64,000 bases of DNA from Verrucomicrobiota bacterium (GTDB lineage Bacteria > Verrucomicrobiota > Verrucomicrobiia > Opitutales > Opitutaceae), in the NCBI GenBank assembly GCA_016222805.1, contig JACRQG010000037.1, positions 151,576 through 215,575 on the forward strand, in the 5' to 3' direction. Below, in pieces: positions 1-7,925 of this stretch. The number at the start of each line of letters is the position of its first letter. The first letter of the stretch is position 1. The notes under the pieces were generated by a model. The model was not told where the DNA came from and ran no database searches. It saw only the letters and a list, made by a program, of their open reading frames with translations. Position numbers and translations under genes: made by a program.

Positions 1-1194
1 CAGCCGGCCGGGTGCCGCACGCCGGACGGACGCCTCTGGTTCGCCACCGGCAAAGGGCTGGCGAGCCTCGATCCCGCCACGGTGCGCGCCAACCCGCTGG
101 CCCCGCCCGTGCGGATCGAGGAGGTGCTGGTCGACGGCGTCGTGCTGCCGGCGGGAACGGGCGAGGTGGTGCGGGTGCCGCCCGGCGGACGCCGGTTCGA
201 GTTTCGCTACACCGGGCTCAGCCTCACCAACCCGGGCCGCGTGGGCTTCCGGCACCGCCTGCGCGGCCTGCACGACGACTGGTACGACGCCGACACCCGT
301 CGCGCCGCCGTGTACGCGCAGCTCGAACCGGGGCGTTACGAGTTCCAGGTGACGGCGCGCAACGCCGACGGCGTCTGGAACGACAGCGGCGCCACCCTTG
401 CCGTGCGGGTGCTGCCGCACTTCTGGCAGACGTGGTGGTTCCGCTCCGCCGCCTGGGCCGGTTCGGTCGCCGCCGCGGGTCTCGGCGTGGCGTGGATCGT
501 GCGCCGCCGCTCACGCCGCCGCCTCGCGGCGCTCGAACGCCAGCAGACCCTCGAGCGCGAGCGCGGCCGCATCGCCCGCGACATCCACGACGATCTCGGC
601 AGCAGCCTCACGCGCATCGTGATGCTCAGCGAATCGGCGCGGGCCGGCGTCGATCCCCCGGAGCAAGTCGCGGCCCACCTCGACGAAATCAACCAGACCT
701 CCCGCGAGCTCACCGTGCGGATGGGCGAGATCGTCTGGGCGGTGAACCCCGAGCACGACACCCTCGACAGCTTCGCAAGTTTTGCCGGCAACCACGCCCG
801 CGCCTTCCTCGAGCGCGCCGGAGTGCGCTGCCGCCTCGACGTGCCGGTGGCGCTGCCCGCCCTGCCCCTGGACTCGGCGGTCCGGCATCACCTGTTCCTC
901 GCCTTCAAGGAGGCCGTGCACAACGCCGCCCGCCACGCGGGCGCCACCGCCGTGCGAATCAACCTCACCTACGACGGCGGACCGCTCGTCCTGAGCGTGC
1001 AGGACGACGGCCGCGGCTTCGCCCCCGCCGCGGCCGCCGGCACCGGCCACGGCCTCGCCAACATGGCCCGCCGCCTCGCCGATCTCGGCGGACGCTGCGA
1101 GATCGACAGCGCTCCCGGCCGCGGCTGCACCGTGCGCTTCCAGGTCGTCCTGCCGCGCGCGGACTCCACAAGCGGCAGTCATGGGAACCTATGA
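1..1194 (+). CDS. Sensor histidine kinase, two-component propeller / Y_Y_Y type, 5' partial
   Basis: The reading frame is open from the first base, so the N-terminal part (normally a signal peptide and most of a large periplasmic propeller) lies outside the window. Visible in order are the end of a propeller repeat (DGRLWFATGKGLASLDP), a Y_Y_Y domain, one transmembrane segment near residues 147-168, a HisKA_3 dimerisation helix with the phosphoacceptor His in RIARDIHDDLGSS (residue 196), and a HATPase domain with N box (EAVHNAARHAG), DDGRGF and GHGLANM. This architecture senses a periplasmic ligand, usually glycan breakdown products, and passes phosphate to a separate regulator. The next gene overlaps it by 14 nt and is the obvious partner. 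Confidence 0.92.
   Translation, partial: QPAGCRTPDGRLWFATGKGLASLDPATVRANPLAPPVRIEEVLVDGVVLPAGTGEVVRVPPGGRRFEFRYTGLSLTNPGRVGFRHRLRGLHDDWYDADTRRAAVYAQLEPGRYEFQVTARNADGVWNDSGATLAVRVLPHFWQTWWFRSAAWAGSVAAAGLGVAWIVRRRSRRRLAALERQQTLERERGRIARDIHDDLGSSLTRIVMLSESARAGVDPPEQVAAHLDEINQTSRELTVRMGEIVWAVNPEHDTLDSFASFAGNHARAFLERAGVRCRLDVPVALPALPLDSAVRHHLFLAFKEAVHNAARHAGATAVRINLTYDGGPLVLSVQDDGRGFAPAAAAGTGHGLANMARRLADLGGRCEIDSAPGRGCTVRFQVVLPRADSTSGSHGNL
1179..1194. promoter_or_regulatory. Palindrome, candidate response-regulator operator (copy 1)
   Basis: TCATGGGAACCTATGA is an imperfect dyad (12 of 16 positions symmetric) at the kinase/regulator junction. The same arms, again followed by CATG, recur at 1866-1881. 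NarL-type regulators bind inverted repeats, so an operator role is inferred. Confidence 0.5.
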
Positions 1195-1858
1195 CATGCC
1201 GTCCGCCGTTTCCGCCGCTATGCTGCCCCGCGTGAACCTCCGCCTTTGCCTCGTCGAGGACGATGCCCGCCTGCGCGGTCTCATGGCCGGCTGGCTGCAG
1301 CGCGAGCCCGGCTTCGAGGTGGTCGCCCAGTACGGCAGCACCGAAGCGGCAGTGGCCTCCCTGCCCGGCGACCGGCCCGACGTCGTCCTGGTCGACATCA
1401 ACCTGCCCGGCCAGAGCGGCATCGAGTGTGTGCGCCAGCTGAAACCGCTGCTGCCGGCCACGCAATTCGCCATGGTCACGGTGTACGAGGACGCCGACCG
1501 GATCTTCCAGGCCCTCGCGGTCGGCGCCACCGGTTACCTGCTGAAACAGACCCCGCGCGCGGAACTGATCGCCGCGATCCGGGAGCTGCACGCCGGCGGC
1601 TCGCCGATGAGCACCAACATCGCCCGCAAGGTCGTGCAGTCCTTCCACCGCATGCCCGCCGCCCCCCAGGGGGAGGCCGCCCTCACCCCCCGGGAGCGGC
1701 AGGTGCTCGACGAACTCGTGCGCGGCCTGCTCTACAAGGAGATCGCCGACGCCCTCGGGATCAGCATGGGCACGCTCCACACGTACATCCGGCGGATCTA
1801 CGAGAAACTGCACGTGCACTCCCGCGCCCAGGCGGTCGCCAAGGTGACGCAAAAATAA
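1181..1858 (+). CDS. Response regulator, NarL/LuxR family
   Basis: 225 residues. The receiver domain has the acidic pair in LVEDD, phosphoacceptor Asp72 in VLVDINLPG and the conserved Lys in LLKQT. The C-terminal LuxR helix-turn-helix starts at LTPRERQVLDELVRG. It is a cytoplasmic transcription factor, phosphorylated by the kinase with which it overlaps. In-frame ATGs at 1196 and 1220 are alternative starts; 1220 would begin just before the receiver domain. A palindrome at 1179-1194 covers the 1181 start, so the true start may be the later ATG with the palindrome as an operator. Confidence 0.93.
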   Translation: MGTYDMPSAVSAAMLPRVNLRLCLVEDDARLRGLMAGWLQREPGFEVVAQYGSTEAAVASLPGDRPDVVLVDINLPGQSGIECVRQLKPLLPATQFAMVTVYEDADRIFQALAVGATGYLLKQTPRAELIAAIRELHAGGSPMSTNIARKVVQSFHRMPAAPQGEAALTPRERQVLDELVRGLLYKEIADALGISMGTLHTYIRRIYEKLHVHSRAQAVAKVTQK

Positions 1859-1865
1859 CCGCCCC

Positions 1866-1881
1866 TCATAGACTCCTATGA
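1866..1881. promoter_or_regulatory. Palindrome, candidate response-regulator operator (copy 2)
   Basis: TCATAGACTCCTATGA lies 8 nt after the response-regulator stop and upstream of the TonB receptor operon. It shares TCAT and the 11-nt tail CCTATGACATG with copy 1. The position fits control of the downstream polysaccharide operon. Confidence 0.5.
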
Positions 1882-2038
1882 CATGACCGCAGCCGGCGCG
1901 GCCTGTTAATATTACCGGGTTACCTTCATGCCGACTGATCGCCAGGGTCGGGCTTGGGGATTCGGGCTGAGCTGAGCCGAACCCCAAGGACTGACCCCTT
2001 CTGCCCCTCTCTCCCCGCGCTGGCCGCTGCTCGCCACC

Positions 2039-4990
2039 GTGCTCCTGACCAACATCGCCCCGGGGCCGGCGGCCCGGGGCGCCGCCGCCGGCCCGGCGCC
2101 CGCGGCGCCGGCCGACATCGTCGCGCTGTCGCCGTTCACCGTCACCTCCGCCACCGAGAAGGGTTACCTCGCCACGCAGACCCTCAACGGCACCCGCCTC
2201 AACACCTCGCTGCGCGACGTCGGCGCGGCCATGACGATCTTCACCGAACGCCTGCTCGACGATCTCGCGGCAGCCAGCCTCAACGACCTCGTCGCCTTCG
2301 CGCCCAACACCGATCCCTACGTCGGCAGCGTCCTCGACACCTCGGGCAACGGCAACGCGTTCCTCACCACGCAGAGTCCGCAATACGTGACCCGCGGCGG
2401 CAACACCGCCCTCATCAGCCAGGATTTCTTCAGCACGCCCGCCGTGCCGCCCGACCGCTACAACGCCGAGAACCTCACCTTCACCCGCGGACCCAACGCC
2501 ATCCTCTTCGGCCTCGGCAACCCCGCCGGCGCCTTCACCTCCGCCACCAAACGCGCCCAGTTCAAGGACGCCTACCAGGCCGAACTGCGCGGAGACGACC
2601 ACGGCGGACTGCGCGCCTCCGTCGACGTGAACCGCGTTCTCGTGCCCCGCCGCCTTGCCCTGCGCTACGCCGGCCTGCGGGAGGACGCCGAGGGTTTCCG
2701 CGAGCCCAGCGGCAACGAGCAGCGCCGCCACTTCCTGACCGCCCGCTACACGCCGTTCCGCACCACGTCGCTGCGGGCGAACTACGAGTTCGGCCAGCTG
2801 AAGACCCTGGCGATCCGCCCGTGGCCTTCGTACGACGGTGTCACCCCGTGGATCGACGCCGGCCGCCCGCTGCTCGCCACCGCCGGGAGCGGCCGCACGC
2901 CACCGGCCGGCATCCAGAATGCCTACGGCGCGGCCGCGCAGAGCCTCCTGGTCACCGACCACACGCCCGCTGGCACCGTGGTTGCGCCGATGAGCTGGCT
3001 CAACCAGGGCCGCAGTGCCAACCCCTCGTTTCCCAATTATCCCAACCTCGCGACCTTCCGGTCGCTGGTGAACCCGGACCTTTTCCCCCTGACCGCCAAC
3101 GTCCCCGGTCAGGGCGCGCGGCGCGACCTCGACTTCCACACCTTCGGCGCGAGCTGGGAACAGCAGATTGGCCGCGACTTCTTCCTCGAGGCCGCGTTCA
3201 ACCGCACGCTGAGCGACACCCTCGTCAATTCGTCCTTCGGCGGGCAGAACGACCGCCTCTACGTCGACGTCAACCGCCAGCTCCCGAACGGTGCGCCCAA
3301 CCCCAACGTCGGGATGCTCTACGTCGACTCGTTCGCCAATGTGCTGCCGAACAAATTCGTCGGCGCGACCGAGCGGCTGATGCTCTCCTATGAACTCGAT
3401 TTCGCGAGGTACTGGCCGCGGGCGGGCCGCTGGCTCGGCCGCCATCGCGTCGCGGCGTTCGGCGAGCGCGGGATCTCCGACAACTGGGGCAGCCAGAATC
3501 CGTCCCAGAATCTCACGCCGCTGCCCACCGCCAACGCCTCGATCCTCGATCTTACCAACCGGATCCTCTTCCGCTACTACCTCGACCCGGCCCGGGGCGC
3601 GACCACCGCCGGCTTCAATGCCGCCGAACGCTATCCGGTGGTCTTTGGCGGCGACCCCCTGCCCGCGCGCAATGCCAGCGGAGTCACGCCCGGACTGGTA
3701 GCCATCTTCGGCGGCACCTCCGCACAGACGCGCCTCTGGACCCGCGCCTTCGCGTCGCAGAGCACCTTTTGGCAGGAACGCCTCGTGATCACCTTCGGGA
3801 TGCGCGAGGACACGCAGGTCACCTACCGCGGCACCCAGACCGACTTCAACCCGTGGCGCGACAGCCGCGGCATCTACCCGAACCCCCGTTTCTTTGGCGC
3901 CAAGCGCTACTTCCCGGGCAGTCGCCTGCAGGTCGAGGGTCAGACCCACACCCGCGGCGCGGTCCTGCACGCGCTGCCGTGGCTGAGCCTGTTCGCCAAC
4001 CAGTCCAACAACCTGCAGCCAAACGCCACCCAACGCGACCTCGCCGGACGGCTCGTGCCCAACCAGGAGGGCGACGGCGAGGACTACGGCCTGAAGTTCA
4101 ACCTGCTGCAGGGGCGCGTCGTCGCCGACGTGCTCTACTACAAGAACTACGGCCGCAACCGGCCGGACCAGACCGTAGCCAACGGCCTGCACGGCAACTT
4201 CCAGAACGACATCAACGCCATCTGGACCACGCTTGCCGCCCGGGAGAACAAACCGGAGTACCTTGCGAATCCGTACGCCTACACCGGCTCGGTGTGGTTC
4301 GACACCAACACCGGCTACTCCGACGGCTACGAGGCCAGCGTGACAGCCAATCTCACGCCCGCGTGGCGGCTCACCGTCAACGGCAGCAAGCGCGGCCCCG
4401 GCGAGACCATCGAGCGCGGCCCCCTGACGCGCGGCTATCTCGCGCAGTACCTGCCGCAGTGGAAGGCCAATGCGGCCTGGATGAGCACGCCGCTCGTCGA
4501 GGGTTCGTCCGGCGGCGGCACGATCGCCAGTGCGGTGGGCCGCCTCGAAAACACCCTGGCGAGCTTCAACGCCCTCGCCGCGCTGCCCACCGACAGCCTC
4601 TTCGCGCCGGAGTGGGCGGCCAACCTGATCACCAGCTACGACTTCGCCACCACCTCACGCCTTCGCGGGGTCTCGCTCGGTGCGAGCGCCAACGTGCGCG
4701 GGCCGACCGTCATCGGTTTCGCCGAGACCGCCGCCGGCGTGGCCATCGCCGACCGTCCCTACTACGCCCGGAAGTTCGCAACCACCGGCGCCTGGATCTC
4801 CTACCGGCGCAAACTGCCCGGAAACGTCAACTGGCGCCTGCAGCTCAACGTCCGCAACGCCCTCGACGAAAACAAGCTCTTCCCCCATCGCGCCGTCGAT
4901 CGCCGCGACGGCACGGGCCGCCCCGCCATCGCCATCTACCGCCTCAACGAGCCCCGCACGTTCCTCCTCACGTCGAGCTTCAGCCTCTGA
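2039..4990 (+). CDS. TonB-dependent outer-membrane receptor
   Basis: 983 residues from a GTG start. The plug begins near residue 30 (ALSPFTVTSATEKGYLA), with the GYLATQTLNGTRL segment typical of verrucomicrobial receptors, then a long beta-barrel ending in the aromatic strand FLLTSSFSL. It probably imports glycan fragments through the outer membrane, powered by TonB. No SusD-like partner is adjacent, as is usual in this phylum. The start is uncertain. The frame extends upstream without ATG to a TGA at 1973-1975, and beyond that an in-frame ATG at 1928 would give a longer leader. The extended leader (SPRWPLLATVLLTN) looks more like a signal peptide than the GTG form alone. Confidence 0.9.
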   Translation: MLLTNIAPGPAARGAAAGPAPAAPADIVALSPFTVTSATEKGYLATQTLNGTRLNTSLRDVGAAMTIFTERLLDDLAAASLNDLVAFAPNTDPYVGSVLDTSGNGNAFLTTQSPQYVTRGGNTALISQDFFSTPAVPPDRYNAENLTFTRGPNAILFGLGNPAGAFTSATKRAQFKDAYQAELRGDDHGGLRASVDVNRVLVPRRLALRYAGLREDAEGFREPSGNEQRRHFLTARYTPFRTTSLRANYEFGQLKTLAIRPWPSYDGVTPWIDAGRPLLATAGSGRTPPAGIQNAYGAAAQSLLVTDHTPAGTVVAPMSWLNQGRSANPSFPNYPNLATFRSLVNPDLFPLTANVPGQGARRDLDFHTFGASWEQQIGRDFFLEAAFNRTLSDTLVNSSFGGQNDRLYVDVNRQLPNGAPNPNVGMLYVDSFANVLPNKFVGATERLMLSYELDFARYWPRAGRWLGRHRVAAFGERGISDNWGSQNPSQNLTPLPTANASILDLTNRILFRYYLDPARGATTAGFNAAERYPVVFGGDPLPARNASGVTPGLVAIFGGTSAQTRLWTRAFASQSTFWQERLVITFGMREDTQVTYRGTQTDFNPWRDSRGIYPNPRFFGAKRYFPGSRLQVEGQTHTRGAVLHALPWLSLFANQSNNLQPNATQRDLAGRLVPNQEGDGEDYGLKFNLLQGRVVADVLYYKNYGRNRPDQTVANGLHGNFQNDINAIWTTLAARENKPEYLANPYAYTGSVWFDTNTGYSDGYEASVTANLTPAWRLTVNGSKRGPGETIERGPLTRGYLAQYLPQWKANAAWMSTPLVEGSSGGGTIASAVGRLENTLASFNALAALPTDSLFAPEWAANLITSYDFATTSRLRGVSLGASANVRGPTVIGFAETAAGVAIADRPYYARKFATTGAWISYRRKLPGNVNWRLQLNVRNALDENKLFPHRAVDRRDGTGRPAIAIYRLNEPRTFLLTSSFSL

Positions 4991-4997
4991 GTCCCGC

Positions 4998-6395
4998 ATG
5001 GAATTTCCCACCCGTCGTCGCTTCCTCGCCGCCGCCACGGCCGCCAGCTTTGCGCTGCCGCCGCTGCTCTTCGGCGCGGCCACGAAGAAGGCCGCGCCGC
5101 CGAAACCCGCCCCACCCGCGGTGCCCGGAATCGCTCCATTCGCGATCGAGGACGACACCCTCGTCGTTCCCGCCGGCCTCTACCGCATCGGCGGAGGACG
5201 CGAGGTGCGCGTCACCGCCGCCGCGCGGCTGGCAATCGCCCCGGTCGACATCGTCACCGTGCGCGACGAGGAGTTGCAGCTCTCGCCGGAAAAGCCCGGC
5301 GGTTTCTTCACCGGCACGAAACTGGCCGGCACCCGGGCCGCCAACATCGGCGCCTTCCGCTCCTTGATCGAGGAGAGTGTCGCGCTCCGCACCCCCGCGG
5401 GCCGCCCGCTCCGCCCGGGCGAAGACTACCTCGTGTCCGCCCCCTTCGCCCTGCTTGGGCTCGGCTCGCGCCCGGGCGTCACCGCGGCGGACAAGGTCCT
5501 GGCCACCTATGCGCATTACCGCCAGCGCATCGACCTCGTCGCCGTCGACGCGCACGGCGCGCCGTTCCTCGTGCCCGGGGTTCCCCACGTCGCAACCCCC
5601 GCGATTCCCTCCGCTCCGGCCGGTGCCACCCCGATCGCCACCGTCTACCGGCCGTTCGGCGCACGCACGCTCGAGGCGGTGCACGTGTTTCCGATCGTCG
5701 CGACCGCCCGCGACGCCACGACCACCACCACCCGCGGCCGGGTGCCCAGGACCCTCGCCAAGCTGGAGCGCGGGGAACCGGTCACCGTGGCCTGCTGGGG
5801 CGACTCGATCACCGTCGGCGCCGACGTCGAGCCCTCCGAGGCGTGGGCCAACCGGCTGCGCACCGAACTCTCCGCCCGTTTCCCGCGCGCCCGCCTCACC
5901 CATCGCAACCACAGCATCGGCGGCACCAAGACCGCGCAGTGGCTGCACAACGGCAACTTCCCCGGCCTGCCGAAGCAGAACCCGGAAAAGTGCCGGTTCG
6001 ACCTCGTGCTCGCCGAAAAGCCCGACCTCGTGGTGATGGAGTTTCTCAACGACATCACGTTCGGGGAGGACGTCCTCGAGACGACCTACGCGCGCATCCA
6101 CGAGGCCTTCGCCGCCCGCGGCATCGAGTGGATCCTTGTCACGCCCAGCCAGAAGGTGCCCTCGGATTTCAACCTGGCCGAGATGAAGGACGGGCAGCCG
6201 CGGTTGCTCGATGCCTTCCTGCGACGTTTCGCCGACCGGCACGGCTACGCCCTCGCCGACACCGCCGCACGCTGGAAGCACCTGTACCGCGAGGGCATCC
6301 CGTACTTCGCGCTCTTTGCCAACGCCTACAACCACCCCAACGCCTTCGGCCACGGGCTGTTCATCGAGGAGATCCTCCGATGCCTGGAAGGCTGA
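4998..6395 (+). CDS. Secreted SGNH/GDSL-family hydrolase
   Basis: 465 residues, starting 7 nt after the receptor gene. The N-terminus (TRRRFLAAATAASFAL) looks like a Tat signal. A beta-rich N-terminal half precedes the SGNH domain, with block I CWGDSIT (nucleophile Ser270), an NHSIGG block and a C-terminal NHPNAFGH block (His446). These enzymes remove ester groups such as acetyl from carbohydrates. The Asp normally three residues before the catalytic His appears to be Ala443, so the dyad may be atypical. The position between a receptor and a sulfatase suggests deacetylation of the target glycan. Confidence 0.82.
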   Translation: MEFPTRRRFLAAATAASFALPPLLFGAATKKAAPPKPAPPAVPGIAPFAIEDDTLVVPAGLYRIGGGREVRVTAAARLAIAPVDIVTVRDEELQLSPEKPGGFFTGTKLAGTRAANIGAFRSLIEESVALRTPAGRPLRPGEDYLVSAPFALLGLGSRPGVTAADKVLATYAHYRQRIDLVAVDAHGAPFLVPGVPHVATPAIPSAPAGATPIATVYRPFGARTLEAVHVFPIVATARDATTTTTRGRVPRTLAKLERGEPVTVACWGDSITVGADVEPSEAWANRLRTELSARFPRARLTHRNHSIGGTKTAQWLHNGNFPGLPKQNPEKCRFDLVLAEKPDLVVMEFLNDITFGEDVLETTYARIHEAFAARGIEWILVTPSQKVPSDFNLAEMKDGQPRLLDAFLRRFADRHGYALADTAARWKHLYREGIPYFALFANAYNHPNAFGHGLFIEEILRCLEG

Positions 6396-7918
6396 ACCTC
6401 TCCGTGCGCGCGATCGGACGCGGCTCGGGTGGGCGGACCTCCCCCGCCCCACGCGCTCCGAACCTCGATGCCATCCCCGCGGGGCGAGGTCGCCCCGCCT
6501 ACAGGGCACTGTGCGCGGCAGGTCTGGTGCTGTTCGGGGCAGTCTCCGCCGCGGCCCGCCCGCCGAATGTCATCGTCATTGTCAGCGACGATCATGGCTG
6601 GGCCGATCTCGCCTGCCAGGGGCCGCGACGCGACGTGCGCACGCCGCACCTTGATGCGCTGGCGGCCGACGGCGTGCGCTTCGCCAAGGGGTACGTGAGC
6701 GCGCCGGTCTGCGTCCCCTCGCGCGCCGGCCTGGTCACGGGGCGTTATCAGACGCGCTTCGGCATCGAGTCCAACGACGACGGCCCGCTCCCCGCCGCCG
6801 AACGCACACTGGGGGATCGCCTCCGCGCCGCCGGTTATGCCACCGGCCTGGTCGGCAAGTGGCACCTCGCCGGCAGCCGGGAGGCGACGGCGGCCCTGAA
6901 ACGCACGCCCGGCGCCGCGCGCGACGTCATCTGGGGCGACAACGTCGGGGTGACCGACGCCAACCTCCCCGGCCGCCGCGGTTTCGACGCCTACTTCTGC
7001 GGCGCGATGCGCAACTTCGCGGCGTCGTTCGATCTCGCGGGCCGGCCGCTCGAGGGCGCACCCGTGCTGGTGCGCGAGTCGCGTTTCCGCGTCGAGGTGC
7101 AGACCGACGCGGCCCTGGCGTATCTGCGGCAGCAGGACCCGGGCACGCGGCCGTTCTTCCTCTACCTCGCCTACTTCGCCCCGCATGTGCCGCTCGAGGC
7201 GCCGGAGCCGTGGCTGGCCCGGTTTGCCGAGGTCAGCGACCCGGTGCGTCGCACCGGCCTGGCGATGATCGCCGCCGTCGATGACGGCGTGGGCCGGCTC
7301 CGCTCCCTGCTGCGCGAACGTGGCTGGGAGAAAGACACGCTGCTGTTCTTCGTCGGCGACAACGGTGCCCCCACCAAGCCCGGCATGTGGGACGGCTCGC
7401 TCAACGAGCCGCTCGTCGGCGAAAAGGGCCTGCTGCTCGACGGAGGCATCCGCGTGCCGTTCCTCGCCTGCTGGCCGGGCACCCTGCCCGCGGGGCGGGT
7501 CTACGAGCACCCGGTGAGTTCCCTCGATATCACCGCCACGGCGCTCGGTGCCGCCGGGGTCGCGCTGCGACCGGAGTGGAAACTCGACGGCGTCGATTTG
7601 ACGCCGTTCCTCACCGGTCGGCGCCGGGGGGCCCCGCACGACGCGCTCTTCTGGCGCTTCCGATCGCAGGCGGCAGTGCTGGCGGATCCCTGGAAGCTGA
7701 TCTTCGTGGCGCCGGATCGCTGGCAGCTGTTCGACCGCCGCGATCCCGCCGGCGAAACACGCGACGTCGCGGCGCAGCACCCGGAGGTCGTCGCCCGCCT
7801 TCGGGCGAAACTCGAGGCCTGGTGCGCGGAGCAATCCCCCGCCGGCCTGCCCCGCCGCGCCGACGCCGCCGATGCCGAATACCTCGATCGCCACGGTCCC
7901 GCGGCGGTAACACGATAG
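6380..7918 (+). CDS. Secreted sulfatase, formylglycine-dependent
   Basis: 512 residues from the ATG at 6380, which overlaps the preceding gene by 16 nt. The hydrophobic leader (YRALCAAGLVLFGAVSA) starts only at residue 41. The metal-binding pair is in IVSDDHG (Asp70-Asp71). The active-site motif CVPSR (Cys111-Arg115) needs conversion of Cys to formylglycine. Later motifs are GKWHL and FVGDNGAPT. It probably removes sulfate from a polysaccharide. Residues 17-42 are encoded by a REP-like palindrome inserted between the start codon and the signal core, so the effective start may lie further downstream. No sulfatase-maturing enzyme is in the window. Confidence 0.9.
   Translation: MPGRLNLSVRAIGRGSGGRTSPAPRAPNLDAIPAGRGRPAYRALCAAGLVLFGAVSAAARPPNVIVIVSDDHGWADLACQGPRRDVRTPHLDALAADGVRFAKGYVSAPVCVPSRAGLVTGRYQTRFGIESNDDGPLPAAERTLGDRLRAAGYATGLVGKWHLAGSREATAALKRTPGAARDVIWGDNVGVTDANLPGRRGFDAYFCGAMRNFAASFDLAGRPLEGAPVLVRESRFRVEVQTDAALAYLRQQDPGTRPFFLYLAYFAPHVPLEAPEPWLARFAEVSDPVRRTGLAMIAAVDDGVGRLRSLLRERGWEKDTLLFFVGDNGAPTKPGMWDGSLNEPLVGEKGLLLDGGIRVPFLACWPGTLPAGRVYEHPVSSLDITATALGAAGVALRPEWKLDGVDLTPFLTGRRRGAPHDALFWRFRSQAAVLADPWKLIFVAPDRWQLFDRRDPAGETRDVAAQHPEVVARLRAKLEAWCAEQSPAGLPRRADAADAEYLDRHGPAAVTR
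6429..6503. repeat. REP-like palindrome, GGCGGGGCGA family, inside sulfatase gene
   Basis: About 75 bp. It ends in GGGGCGAGGTCGCCCCGCC followed by TACA, the reverse complement of the outer arm seen at 63794. The left arm (TGGGCGGACCTCC) is degenerate. It is translated in frame ahead of the sulfatase signal core. Confidence 0.6.
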
Positions 7919-7925
7919 GTGGGAC

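Noticed and set aside
965..4192. Minus-strand open frame of 1075 codons across the kinase, regulator and receptor genes
   Set aside because: It is a shadow caused by high GC; composition is biased, no domain is visible, and the plus-strand genes are clear.
4980..6509. Long minus-strand frame over the SGNH hydrolase gene
   Set aside because: Antisense shadow without motifs or ribosome site.
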